This document shows positions 12,395 to 22,817 of a stretch of 64,000 bases of DNA, piece after piece; positions within the stretch are counted from its first letter, which is position 1, and each line of letters opens with the position of its first letter. The stretch comes from Scleromitrula shiraiana (taxonomy: Eukaryota; Ascomycota; Leotiomycetes; Helotiales; Sclerotiniaceae): assembly GCA_028455995.1 (NCBI GenBank), contig JABELC010000015.1, positions 434,001-498,000 of the forward strand, read 5' to 3'. Position numbers and translations under genes: made by a program. Below the pieces are notes generated by a model. The model saw only the letters and a program-made list of their open reading frames with translations. It made no database searches and had not been told where the DNA came from.

Positions 12395-13696
12395 GGGAGA
12401 ACAGAGCTGGAGGTGGGCGGGTTGTTGGATGGGTAGGTGGTAGGATTTATAAGTGGTTGGTTAGGTGACTCGAAGGTGGGTGAGAAGTCTGGGTATGAGG
12501 GGTGAAGGGGAGGGGAGGGGAGGGGAGGAGAGGGGTATGGGAATGAAGTGGGTGGGTGGGTGGATGGGTGGATGGATGGATTATAGAGGTTTTTGATGTT
12601 TGTTTGTTTGTTTATTTATTAATTGACTGATTGATTGATTGATTGATTGATTAGTTATGAGAAATGAGCTGCAGGGGGTATCATAGAGATGGGGTTAAGA
12701 AATAGGATGAGAGATGGGAAGAAGATAGCAGTGTATAGGGCGGAGGGGAGGAAAATAGGAAAGTACGGGATTAAAAGGGAGATGGATAGAAGAATTAATA
12801 GATAGGAGTTAGTAGAAGTATATAATGAGATTTTGCAAGTGAAATGACGGGAGTGAGACGGGAAAAAAAGGGGAGAAGATAGGAGTTAATAAAACAGATA
12901 ATATTACGATGGGAAAAGATTGATTATGGTCAATGGATGGGTATGGAATGGATTAATCAAGAGATGATTTATATAGAGGAATCAAGAGAAGGGATATGAA
13001 GGTATTATTTGGACGGATGATTAGATTTGATTGCGCGATATGATATACCATAATTTATAAATCAATCGCTCGTGACTGCTGAATATTACCCGGCTATCTA
13101 GCATTGAATGTCTAATGCTGAAACGAAGGAGAGAAGTAGAGAGAGAGACATTGGAAAGCATGAGATGGAAGAAAAACAAAGAAAATATGTTGGGAAGAAT
13201 GACATCAGACATATAATATCTACTCTTACTAAGGACTCATGAATCATGTAGACAATTATTCTGCCCAAATTTTTCTATTTGACTTAACTCTTTGTACTTT
13301 CTTCTAAGTTCTGCCTTCTACACACGAGTACCGAAGAATAATGGGATGGGATGGGATGGGATGGGATATAAAAGCAAAAGTCGCTTGAGATGATCTTTGT
13401 TTTTGTCTTTGAAATACAGAGGTGATGCAAACCAATGTAGATATGAGCTAGGAAGGTGAATAGGTTAGTAGATAAGAAAGAGTAAGGAGTAAAGGTAAGT
13501 ATAAGTGTTTATTTATATTCCTGCATTGTGATAGTTTGTGGTATTGTGCCAGTGTATGAAGCAAGTTGGTTGATTTATTGGACTACAAGTAGAAGTAGAA
13601 CTTCAACTTGAACTTGAACTTGGACTAGAAATAGAGACAGCCTGGTGTGAACACTACTCCGTACATATCTACCAAGCAGAGATACTCGGGTTGACT

Positions 13697-13698
13697 AT

Positions 13699-13773
<75 letters not shown>

Positions 13774-13778
13774 TTTGT

Positions 13779-13840
<62 letters not shown>
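13697..13840. repeat. (ATTT)n array, about 36 units
   Basis: An essentially pure 144-bp ATTT tetranucleotide array with a single A-to-G change at about 13777. It is the longest perfect microsatellite in the window. Confidence 0.95.
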
Positions 13841-13841
<1 letters not shown>

Positions 13842-14628
13842 CTATGGATAGGTAGTGAGAGTTGAAGCTAACTTAAGATAAGATGGGATGAGATGAGATG
13901 AGATTGCGACACTTGTCTGGTTTGTGGCTAACGGATTAGGTGTAAATGGGAATCTTGATGTGGCTGGGTATTTATTGGAGTAAGGGTGGAGGAGGATGGG
14001 GTTGTTATTTGAGAAGAGATAGAGAGGAGGGGATAGGGGAGTGGGGATTAGGGGTTTGGGTTTGATGGTTTGATGGTTTGATGGTTAGATGGTTAGATGG
14101 TTAGATGGTAATTGGATTCAATTAAGATGGGATGGAGATGCATCCTTCTTACATTTTTAAGGACGAGAAGAGGTGAGATGAGAATATGATAATATACTGT
14201 TATGGGAGAATAGGCGTGGATATGAAACTCTTAAAAGATTCTATCGCTTCTTCCTACATTGCCAGCTCATTTGCTTGCTCTTTTTTTCGAATCTGGTATG
14301 GTGAGATGCAATATAGAATGCTGTCATCTAGGAACTAAACTAGATTGAATGATAAGAATAGATAGTTTAGAATAAATATCTGGTAAGGTATCATGAGTTG
14401 ATTTGATCTGATTATCAATCATTATTTGCATTTGTATCTCATCACATCTTCATATCTTCATATCTTCCAACTAATCTCTTCTTATATGATTCCCCCACTA
14501 ATCACTACCTCTTATTCACTTCTTCTCCATCCCCTCTCCTTCTTCCCATCCCCTTTTCCTTAATCTTTTTCCCTTATCCTCTTTCTCCCCCACCCTCTTT
14601 CACTCCCAACCGGCCTTCCTACCCTCAA

Positions 14629-16975
14629 TCAAGCAACCCCCAAACTCGAAATTTGACCCTCTTCATTAATTAATTCCCCACCCAACCTATACGAACACTT
14701 CCACCTCATCTTAACCTGATCCCCGGATCCATTTTCCACACCTTGAAGATAAATTTTTTGTCTAATGCCTGATTTTTCGAATGGATTTAAGCGGCGACCG
14801 CTTTGGGGTTGGAGTTTTAGTGTGTAGGACTGTTCGTTTTGTTAGTTTGATTGATTCGGTTGCTTAGGTAGGTCCGGTTTGGGGTGGATGAGTAGATGAG
14901 AGGGGGTATGGGCATGCTTAGAGGAACAGAGGTCGGTGGTAGAAAAACTAATTAAAGAAGATAAATGAAAACATACCTTAGTCACAGCAGCCTGAAACGT
15001 TAATTCCGAAATCGGTTTATCTGTTTTATTAGAAATAGCCAACGAAAGAGTAATCAAAGTTGGAGTAGCAGCTTCACGTGTTACATTTAAAGAAATGAGA
15101 AGATTGGAATCGATAAGTGTGATGTCATTTGAAGAAGGAAGACCCTCGGGTAATGCGGATGAAAATGCCCATTCGTCATCATCTGTTGTGGTTGCTGTTG
15201 ATTGTGGCGGTGGAGTTGAAGTATTAGTTCCGAAATCGAATAAGGAGTTAGATGGTTGTTGGGGTGTTGATTGACGGAGAGGTGGTGATGAGAGGGAAGC
15301 GAATGGATCAAGTGCTGGTGTTGATTGCTGAGGTTGTGACCTTAGGGCTGCTTGTTGTTGCTGTTGTTGGAAGAGCGATGGTTGAGGAGTTGTAGGTTTG
15401 GATGGAGGTTGAGATGATCCAAATGCTGAGAATGCGGAATAGTCTGGTTTTGTTGGTACTGGTACATTTGAAGGTATTGGTGATCTTGTTGGTGTACGAC
15501 CTCTTGCGGTACTATTTTCAGTTGTTGAAGATATTAATGCTGGACCAGGTATATCTTAATATTATCCCATTAGTATATGCCCTCAATCTTCGGATGTTTC
15601 GCTTCATCTTCTCTGATATAACGTTGAAGGGTCGTTGGAGAGCAACATTATATCAGAGAGGATGAAGCTATTCCAAACTTACTTGTATTAGTACCAAATC
15701 CAAGAGAAATACCTCCTCCTTGCCCATATGATGTCTCCCCCATAGATAAACCTAAAAGATCATCTTCCAAACCGCCTGGTTGTGAAGCACTCGAAGTACC
15801 ATTATTTGTAGATGAACCTCCGTTCGTTTCCGGTTCTCCATCAAAATCAATTAATGAAAGTTCATTAGCAGCATTCTTGCTGACTCCTGTACTAGTTCCA
15901 AGTGTACCCTTTTCAATCCTTGAAGCTGCATCCACATCTCCTTTCTTCATCAATTTATACCGTTCCACAGTACGATGTATACTATCATTGATTTCCAAAA
16001 GTTTCGCAACAGCTTCATGATCATCTGATTCTTCTTCACACATTTTTTGAATCTTAGGATGTGCATTTTGAAGTGCAGATGCTAATTCTTCATAAACATC
16101 TCCTTCAGTCATAACATCCCCAGGTTTAAATTCTGCAAGTCGTTCTTCGAGTAATCTCGCTTTTTGTTGAACTTTTCCTACTTCCTCTGCTGCTTTTGCT
16201 CGATAATCCGTTTTCGATCTCGTATCGTAACCAGCCATGATCTTCATTAACCTATTGGCTTCCTGTAAATCTTCAGGTCCACCACGACGAATTAATTCTT
16301 GTAATTTTGCAGATTGCGCCGCTTTTTCTTCTTCCTCCATTTCTTCTGCAGATTTCAAACTCTACCAATGAAATTAGTTCTCCGTCATTATGCCCATGTC
16401 TCTATCTGTAACCGCAAAGCCAAACTTACATCACTTGGATTTAAAACTGCAGCATCTTCCCTTCTAACTTCCGGAAACACATAACCCTTATAACTCAACA
16501 ACCTATGCATATCCCTTATAAATCCCAAATCCTCCTTATATCTCGAAGTCTGACAAATCGTACTCCTCCACTCCTCAATCGCCTCCAATATCTTCATCTG
16601 CACCTTACTCGGTCTTATAGGCGGACGTTCGGGAAACCTCCTAACCAATTCATTTAAGAATTCCTTAGTACTGATCTGCAAATGAAACGGATAACCACAA
16701 TTCTTGACACAGATATCCAGTAACACTATAGCCAACAACGAAACATTGGGATTCCGATGGTTAATGTAATTTACGATAGAGACGGCAGCTTCGCGGGGCG
16801 CATTCCCTTTCTTGGAATTTATGAGATCCGCTATCTCGAGATTCATCGCTAGGTTGGGCTCGTAGTTTTCGGGTGAACAGGCTTGTTGGATGTAGCGTTG
16901 AAGAGGTGATGGTCCTGGATCTCCCATCATGGAGAATCGATCTCGAGCTGCCATTCGAGCTGACGCTGCCTCCAT
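14629..16975 (-). CDS. GGA-type clathrin adaptor (VHS-GAT-GAE)
   Basis: Arf-dependent adaptor for trans-Golgi to endosome/vacuole sorting. Exons are 16975-16430, 16361-15683, 15554-14977 and 14829-14629, about 667 aa. The VHS domain fills about residues 15-165 (ADLINSKKGNAPREA, VKNCGYPFHLQI). The GAT helices lie at about 185-330 (EEVGKVQQKARLLEERL, NDSIHRTVERYKLM). A Gly/Ser/Pro/Gln hinge follows, with the acidic DDDEWAFSSALP motif. The GAE ear starts near SLNVTREAATPTLITL; its last strands come from the small fourth exon (SYTLKLQPQSGRR, QVKMRWKCSYRLGG). Intron 15555-15682 is 128 bp and contains a 68-bp hairpin; the other introns are 69 and 146 bp. Yeast equivalents are Gga1/Gga2. Confidence 0.93.
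15601..15668. repeat. Intronic 26-bp inverted repeat (hairpin)
   Basis: Arms 15601-15626 and 15643-15668 match at 24 of 26 positions as an inverted repeat, with a 16-bp loop. On either strand's RNA one of the two differences is a G-U wobble. It sits wholly inside intron 2 of the GGA gene. Confidence 0.9.
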
Positions 16976-17397
16976 TTTGGAGGGGTTGTGAATATGATCT
17001 TGCCAAGCTTGGCTTTTTGGATATTTGGGTAGAAAATAAGAATTATGAAATTTTGTTGCTGCAAGTTATGAGCGAATGGGGAAAATCAACGGTTCGAAGG
17101 AGAATGTCAGGTCAAGATGCGACGCGGATTAGGCTTTGGTGAGGGGAGTGGAACTTCAGAATCCAGATATGCTATTTTAGCCTGAAATATAGGGCATCAA
17201 ATTTAACTTGAGACATTTTCCACCCCAACTCGGAATTTATATTATATTATATCATATTATGATATCAGTACTCGAGTATTTTTTATTTCTATCAACTTAC
17301 ACAAACTTCATTTATCCACCACCAAAACCTTTGTAAAACATACAAATACACCTACCATACAAACCAACCGTATACATATAATCAAATAAACTCAACG
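16976..17397. promoter_or_regulatory. Bidirectional region GGA/TSR3
   Basis: 422 bp separate two divergent genes. It contains a short AT-rich TATATTATA-like stretch near 17240-17265 and an ACA/CAA-rich leader before the TSR3 ATG. No gene is seen. Confidence 0.45.
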
Positions 17398-18687
17398 ATG
17401 GTTCGTCACAAAAAAGATAATTTCTCCTCCCGAGGAAAAAAATACTCCAATCCACCCCGCACTCGTCCTCCCCCCCGCACCAACGCCGCCACCTCCGAAG
17501 ACGAATCCTCCCAATCCACCCACCGAAAACCCCCTTTCAAAGCCGCCTGTTGGGATCTCGGCCACTGCGACCCCAAACGTTGTTCTGGGAAAAAACTCAT
17601 GAAACTCGGGCTTATGCGCGAACTACACATCGGTCAAAAACATCAAGGCGTTATCATATCTCCCAATGCCAAATTGACGATTTCGCCCGCTGATCGCGAG
17701 ATCATGGCTCAATATGGTGCGGCTGTGGTGGAGTGTTCGTGGGCGCGAACGAGTGAGGTACCTTGGTCGAGGATAGGGGGGAAATGTGAAAGATTGTTGC
17801 CATATCTTGTAGCTGCGAATTCAGTCAATTATGGGAAACCGTGGAGATTGAATTGTGTGGAGGCTTTGGCAGCGGCGTTTTTTATATGTGGGTTCGAGGA
17901 GTGGGCGGAGGAGGTCTTGAGTGGGTTTAGTTATGGGAAGGCGTTTTTGGAAATCAATAGGAGTGTGTTGAGGAGGTATGCGGTTTGTAAGGATGAGGCG
18001 GAGATTAAGAAGGCGCAGGAGGATTGGATGGAGAGGTTGGAGAGGGAATATCAGGAGAGTAGAGCGGGTAAAGGGGGTGATGAGGGGAAGGATGATGATA
18101 TTTGGGAAAATACAAATCATAGGGTTTTGGAGAGCTCGGATGATGATGATGGAAACGAAGACGAAGACGAGGATGAAGATGAAGAAGACGAAGATGAAGT
18201 GGATGGAATATATCTCGGCAAAAACCCACCCCCATCAAAAAACAAAAACAAAAAGAAGAACAAAAACCACGACACCGATTCAGAAAATGAAGAAGAAGAA
18301 GAAGAAGAAGAAGAAGAAGAACAACAAGACCCACGAAATCCCTATGATCTCCCCCCCACAGACACCGACTCAGAAGAAGAAATGGCCGAACTCCGCCGTC
18401 GCGTCCTAGCCTCCAAACCATTTTCGAACCCCTCCTCAACCACAACCAGTCAACCCTCCGCTGCAAAAACTGTTCCACCCCCACAACCCCAAGCCGAAAT
18501 CGAAGTGACCCCAGATTCCGATAATGGCGATGGGTCTGATGACGACGAATTCGATGATATTATTGCTGCGACGCCGGTGACGGATCGCACGGGGATATTG
18601 GCGAGGGAGAAGGAGAAGGAGAGGGAGAAGACAATTGCTAGTGCTACTTTTAGTCGCACCGTGGTGGGGGCGCCGAAGAAGTGGTAG
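17398..18687 (+). CDS. tsr3: TSR3, 18S rRNA aminocarboxypropyltransferase
   Basis: Transfers the aminocarboxypropyl group from SAM to the hypermodified pseudouridine of 18S rRNA during late 40S maturation in the cytoplasm. A single exon encodes 429 aa. The N-terminal RLI-like metal-binding-type segment (WDLGHCDPKRCSGKKL, about 52-67) is followed by the SPOUT-like catalytic core with VVECSWAR, LPYLVAANSVNYGKP and the YGKAFLEIN strand (about 75-200). The C-terminal half (about 215-400) is an Asp/Glu/Lys-rich low-complexity tail found in many fungal TSR3 proteins. It ends with a short conserved basic stretch. The start is the first ATG after a CAA-rich leader. Confidence 0.95.
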   Translation: MVRHKKDNFSSRGKKYSNPPRTRPPPRTNAATSEDESSQSTHRKPPFKAACWDLGHCDPKRCSGKKLMKLGLMRELHIGQKHQGVIISPNAKLTISPADREIMAQYGAAVVECSWARTSEVPWSRIGGKCERLLPYLVAANSVNYGKPWRLNCVEALAAAFFICGFEEWAEEVLSGFSYGKAFLEINRSVLRRYAVCKDEAEIKKAQEDWMERLEREYQESRAGKGGDEGKDDDIWENTNHRVLESSDDDDGNEDEDEDEDEEDEDEVDGIYLGKNPPPSKNKNKKKNKNHDTDSENEEEEEEEEEEEQQDPRNPYDLPPTDTDSEEEMAELRRRVLASKPFSNPSSTTTSQPSAAKTVPPPQPQAEIEVTPDSDNGDGSDDDEFDDIIAATPVTDRTGILAREKEKEREKTIASATFSRTVVGAPKKW

Positions 18688-19653
18688 AGCGGGAGAGAGA
18701 TGCGCGTTGTGTATTGGGTATTGGGTATTGGGTATTGGGTATTGGGTATTGGGTGGTCTGAGCAGAGAGTTTATGATACTAGTAGGTTATAGTTATCATA
18801 CATGACATGACATGAAATAGAAATAGATGAATATAAAATAAACCAACGACTATTTATATTCCCCGTAACGGAATTTCAATCGCACGAACATGGAGGAGAG
18901 GAGTACCGTACCAATATTAGAAGAAATATATTTTTATATGTCAGAATTTAGTCAGCAGAAATACCCCCCCTCCCCCGCGGCAGAATCTCAAAAAGATAGA
19001 CGGCGAAAAATGAACAGACAATTAGGGAGAACTGTTTATTTAGATTATATTCGATTAGATTAGATTGGATTAGATTGTATTAGATGAGAGTATATCGTTT
19101 TTAAACTCGGATTTCATATATATAGCATTAAATGCCAGTGGGTAATCATGTCATTTAATTGAATTGCGGTATCGCTATCCCTAGTATGCGTATCGTCTGC
19201 GTATCCTATGCGTATCCTATACATCCATCTATCTCCCAATCATTCTGAAATCATACACATCTATCCATCCATCCATCCGTTCATCCGTTTGTTCATCCGT
19301 TTGTTCATCCGTTTGTCCTCCGTTCGTTCCATTTTATTCTGTATTTTTTTTTTGGTATGCCATAACCTGTCAATCTCATCCCATGCTATCCTAACACATC
19401 GCATCACATCGCATCACATCACATCACATCAAATCATCATCTAGCCGCGCACTCCCAAACCCCAGCACCGACCCATCCAGTCCCAACCCTACCCAGCCCA
19501 GCCCAACGCTCATAACATCATAAACCTATTTATTCGATTTTTTCGTATTGCTACTGGTATAATATCATTCATCACATCATCAAAACCCACTTTTCTTATC
19601 CTTTGTTTTCCGAATATTGAGTCCCCACCACCCATCCATTCCCCTCCCTCCAT
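18688..19653. other. Convergent 3' spacer TSR3/NOP9
   Basis: 966 bp between two convergent stop codons. No gene is seen. It holds a heptamer GTATTGG tract at 18711-18754, TTAGATTAG-like units near 19040-19085 and CATCCGTTT/CATC repeats at 19260-19440. Confidence 0.5.
18711..18754. repeat. GTATTGG heptamer repeat
   Basis: About six tandem 7-bp units beginning shortly after the TSR3 stop codon, probably in its 3' UTR. Confidence 0.9.
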
Positions 19654-22107
19654 TTAAATAGCATTTGCACCCGTAGCCTTCCCATTCCCATTAGCACCCC
19701 CCACCTTCCCCGCAAATACTCTCCCTTTTCCCACCGGACCCCCTGCCAATTTCTGCGCCGCGAACTTCTCCCTCGCCAACTCTATAGCTGTTTTCTGTCT
19801 CTCCCCACCCGCCGCACAATCCTTTTCCCTCTTCCCACCTCTCCCCTTTCCATTTCCATTACCACTCCCATTACCACCCCCGGAAACAACCTCACCCTTC
19901 CCACCCCCAATATTTCCCGCATTCCCATCCTGGCTTTTCAAAACCTGGTGCGTGGGAATCGTAGAATGGGATAGCGTATCACCAGATCTAACACGCTTAA
20001 CCCATTCTGCACGACGGCGTTTGAAGAGATCCATACACCAATTTCTCCAGACGATTCTGCCGGTCCAACTTTCTCTTAGCGTGAATTCGTAGGGCATGAG
20101 GGACATGGCGATACGTTCACATAGGGAGAAGAGACTAGCGGATGAGGTGGATGTTGGCGTTGTGGTTGTGTGGAGAAGGGAGTCGAGGATGTGAGTTCCG
20201 GCTGATGAGAGGGAGAGTGTGATGATAGGGGGTTGAGCTGATGGTGTAGCGGTGGCTGGAGATGAAATGATTGTATTGATGAGTTTACGTCGGAATAGTA
20301 AATTTGATGGGGTGTTTGGTGGAGATGGTAGAAGAGATGTTTGAAGAATGTGAGTTGTGGTTGGGTATATGGAAAGTGATAATATCGTAGAAGTAGGAAG
20401 GGCGAGTAAACCATTTTGAATCAATTGAGATGGAGGTCCAGGAATTTGAAGCATGGCTTGAGCAAGTAAAGATCCATGAATTTGAGAAGGTGTTGGTTTC
20501 GTTTGAATGACAAGAGGTGTTGGAGTATCTGTGTCATCGGCCGGTGGAGCAGGAGTAGTTGCCGCAGTAAGGGTATCAAGTGAGATATCGGCCATCTTTA
20601 AAATCAAAGTACTTTTGTCAGATCCATATGCCGCAAAAATACTGTTTGTAAGACCTTCGGTATCTGCACCTCGAATATTACATCTTTCCAGTAAAGTCTT
20701 GATAATCATCGTTCGATTTCTGGAAACCAATCCTTCAATTTGAGGTGAAATACTTTCAACAGCTTCTTCGAGATCTTCTTTACTTAAACGATTCAAAACT
20801 CTAATAACAACATAAGAAGCTATTTCATTTCTTGCCAGACTAGCAATTCGATCTTTGAAAACTGCTCGATAAATTTGTTTGAATAATTTCCCTGGAGAAT
20901 GTGTCATAATTGTTTCCAAAAGACGAGATCCAATTTGATCATAAACAATTCCATTAACAAAAACAGCAGATTGACTTCCTTCCACAGATATATCATCCGG
21001 TAAAAGCGTTGATATCAAAGTCTTTTGGCTTGAATTGTTGCCTTTTTTAGTATTTGGATTGGTGAGCTCCAATTCGACAAGTAACTGTAAGCATGGATTT
21101 CCTGTAGGATGTCCAACCAAGACTTGAATAAACGCTCTATCCATTGATGCAACTGTATCCGAGATAATTTTCTCAATTGCAAATAAGAAAGATTCTGGCA
21201 CAACACGTTTGTTGAGAGTGAATTCCGTAGGAGTAGTATCCAACCCATTTATACCAATCTTTTCCTTCTTTTTACTTTGTAATAAAGTTTTTGTCGAGGA
21301 TTTTTCCAAAGGTCTTCCAGAGAGAATAATAAGTAAAACTCGAAGTGTATGTGAAGCGAATCGATCGGTGAGAAGTGTAGACATCTGTCCTTCGAGTTCA
21401 TCTAATGTGGCAAGAAATAAACTCTCCATAGATTCTGAAACGACCTCCTCCCCATCTTGTTGTACCTCGTTATCCGATTTCTTTTCCGCATTATTGTCCT
21501 TTTCTTCTCCAATAAGTTCCTCAGATACCACCGAAGCAGATTGAATAAATAACATTTCACAACAATGGCTCGCAAAACGATGTGAAACCAAATGTGGGAA
21601 ATTTCCACCAAATTGTACAAACAATTTCTTCTTCTGCTCCGCTGTACTCAATAAGATTAATCTTTCCATTAATCTCGAACATGATTGACTGCAAGCAAGT
21701 TTCAATTCCTTTCCTTTTGCTTCACGATATACATTTGCTAAAAAGAGGGATCGTTCTTCGGTGGAAGGGAAATCGTTCAATTCGAGTAATTCGTCTGCTC
21801 TTCGAAAATATTCTTGTTCTTCATCTTCCAATTGACCATAATATGGACGTTCTGCGACATCGATAGCATTTGTACCAGTTGCAGCGAAAGAATAATTCTT
21901 ATCGTTATTATCTAGCCCTATGAAAGAGATATCTTGATCTTGATCTGGTGGGTTTGATGAAGATCTCCGCTTTTTCAAATCTTGAGTGGTAGTAGTGGTA
22001 GTAGTAGTAATATTTGAATTATCTTCATCTCTTTCCAGGTTATCTTCTTCTCTCTTTCTCTTCAAAGTATCTCTTCTACCTCGAGTGTGTTTATTTTCCT
22101 TTGGCAT
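19654..22107 (-). CDS. nop9: Nucleolar protein 9 (pumilio repeats)
   Basis: RNA-binding factor of the small-subunit processome that protects pre-rRNA sites during 18S rRNA maturation in the nucleolus. An intronless 817-aa frame. The N-terminus is basic (MPKENKHTRGRRDTLKRKRE), followed by a linker and then the conserved YYGQLEDEEQEYFRRADELL segment. PUF/pumilio repeats follow across about 130-690; recognisable helices include DRFASHTLRVLL, SMDRAFIQVLVGHPTGN and NEIASYVVIRVLNRL. The C-terminal tail is Gly/Asn/Lys-rich and ends in a LAREKFAAQKLAGG stretch. Yeast Nop9 is 666 aa; the longer size here comes from linkers and the tail. It is convergent with TSR3. Confidence 0.94.
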   Translation of the reverse strand: MPKENKHTRGRRDTLKRKREEDNLERDEDNSNITTTTTTTTQDLKKRRSSSNPPDQDQDISFIGLDNNDKNYSFAATGTNAIDVAERPYYGQLEDEEQEYFRRADELLELNDFPSTEERSLFLANVYREAKGKELKLACSQSCSRLMERLILLSTAEQKKKLFVQFGGNFPHLVSHRFASHCCEMLFIQSASVVSEELIGEEKDNNAEKKSDNEVQQDGEEVVSESMESLFLATLDELEGQMSTLLTDRFASHTLRVLLIILSGRPLEKSSTKTLLQSKKKEKIGINGLDTTPTEFTLNKRVVPESFLFAIEKIISDTVASMDRAFIQVLVGHPTGNPCLQLLVELELTNPNTKKGNNSSQKTLISTLLPDDISVEGSQSAVFVNGIVYDQIGSRLLETIMTHSPGKLFKQIYRAVFKDRIASLARNEIASYVVIRVLNRLSKEDLEEAVESISPQIEGLVSRNRTMIIKTLLERCNIRGADTEGLTNSIFAAYGSDKSTLILKMADISLDTLTAATTPAPPADDTDTPTPLVIQTKPTPSQIHGSLLAQAMLQIPGPPSQLIQNGLLALPTSTILSLSIYPTTTHILQTSLLPSPPNTPSNLLFRRKLINTIISSPATATPSAQPPIITLSLSSAGTHILDSLLHTTTTPTSTSSASLFSLCERIAMSLMPYEFTLRESWTGRIVWRNWCMDLFKRRRAEWVKRVRSGDTLSHSTIPTHQVLKSQDGNAGNIGGGKGEVVSGGGNGSGNGNGKGRGGKREKDCAAGGERQKTAIELAREKFAAQKLAGGPVGKGRVFAGKVGGANGNGKATGANAI

Positions 22108-22817
22108 ATTGAATTTATGAATGAATTTAATTGAAGAATAATATAAAGATAAGATAAATTGAATATAAGAAAAGAAGAAGTAATGTAGTAGTATTTTTTT
22201 TTTTTTCGAAGTTTTGTTTTGATTCTTCTTTTTTTTTAATAGAAAATTCTACCAGTGAGTTTTCAATTCAAAGTTTTGGAATTTTAGGTATGCGGGTGCT
22301 AGCGGGTAAAAATGTAATATAGAATGATAGAATGATAGAATGATTGGCAGAATTATTTTTGGCGGTGAATAAATTATTCAATTATCCAATTATTTAATCA
22401 TTACGTATACTTCATACTTTTCTTCTTTTATTATTCATGTCTAGGTCATAGAATTATTTGCTGGCAGATTCATGGCTTGTGCTTATGCTTATGCTCCCGT
22501 GGCGGAAGGCGGTGGATGGGAGCTTGGAAATATGATGGGTAAAGAAAGCCCTATGAGTTTTCCAAGGCTGACACCGACCCGACCTGACCTGACTCGACCT
22601 GACCTGACCTGACCTGACCAATCCAGCCTTGCCAGCAAAGACAGGCTCGAGATAGTACTGTATGACTTCTTACACTTCTCAACTCAGCTCTCATTCTCTA
22701 AGTATTTCACCAGTCTATAACAAAGTTCTTACGATATATCCTTCCTTCAATTCGGAAGCAAAAAATGGAACACCTTAATCTTTTATCGTGGGAGCCAGAG
22801 GAGACTTATTAATTCTA
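22108..22817. other. NOP9 upstream region
   Basis: About 710 bp of AT-rich promoter-like DNA for NOP9, then a CCTGA pentamer tract at 22576-22619. No gene is seen. The boundary to the decayed chitinase block is at about 22.8 kb. Confidence 0.4.
22576..22619. repeat. CCTGA pentamer tract
   Basis: About eight ACCTG-type pentamers with one CTCGA variant, immediately before the pseudogene block. Confidence 0.8.

Larger units (their letters stand above)
11239..14628. other. Gene-free, simple-repeat-rich spacer
   Basis: About 3.4 kb between the Argonaute and the GGA 3' end without supported genes. It holds the Argonaute 3' flank, GGAT/GGGAT/TGAT tracts (11860-11960, 12590-12660), a GGAGGTAT tract, a long ATTT array, GATGGTTA-type units near 14065-14110 and a pyrimidine-rich segment at 14500-14640. 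Confidence 0.6.

Noticed and set aside
13697..13840. Possible CRISPR-like or satellite array
   Set aside because: A simple ATTT tetranucleotide run with no spacers; the organism is eukaryotic.
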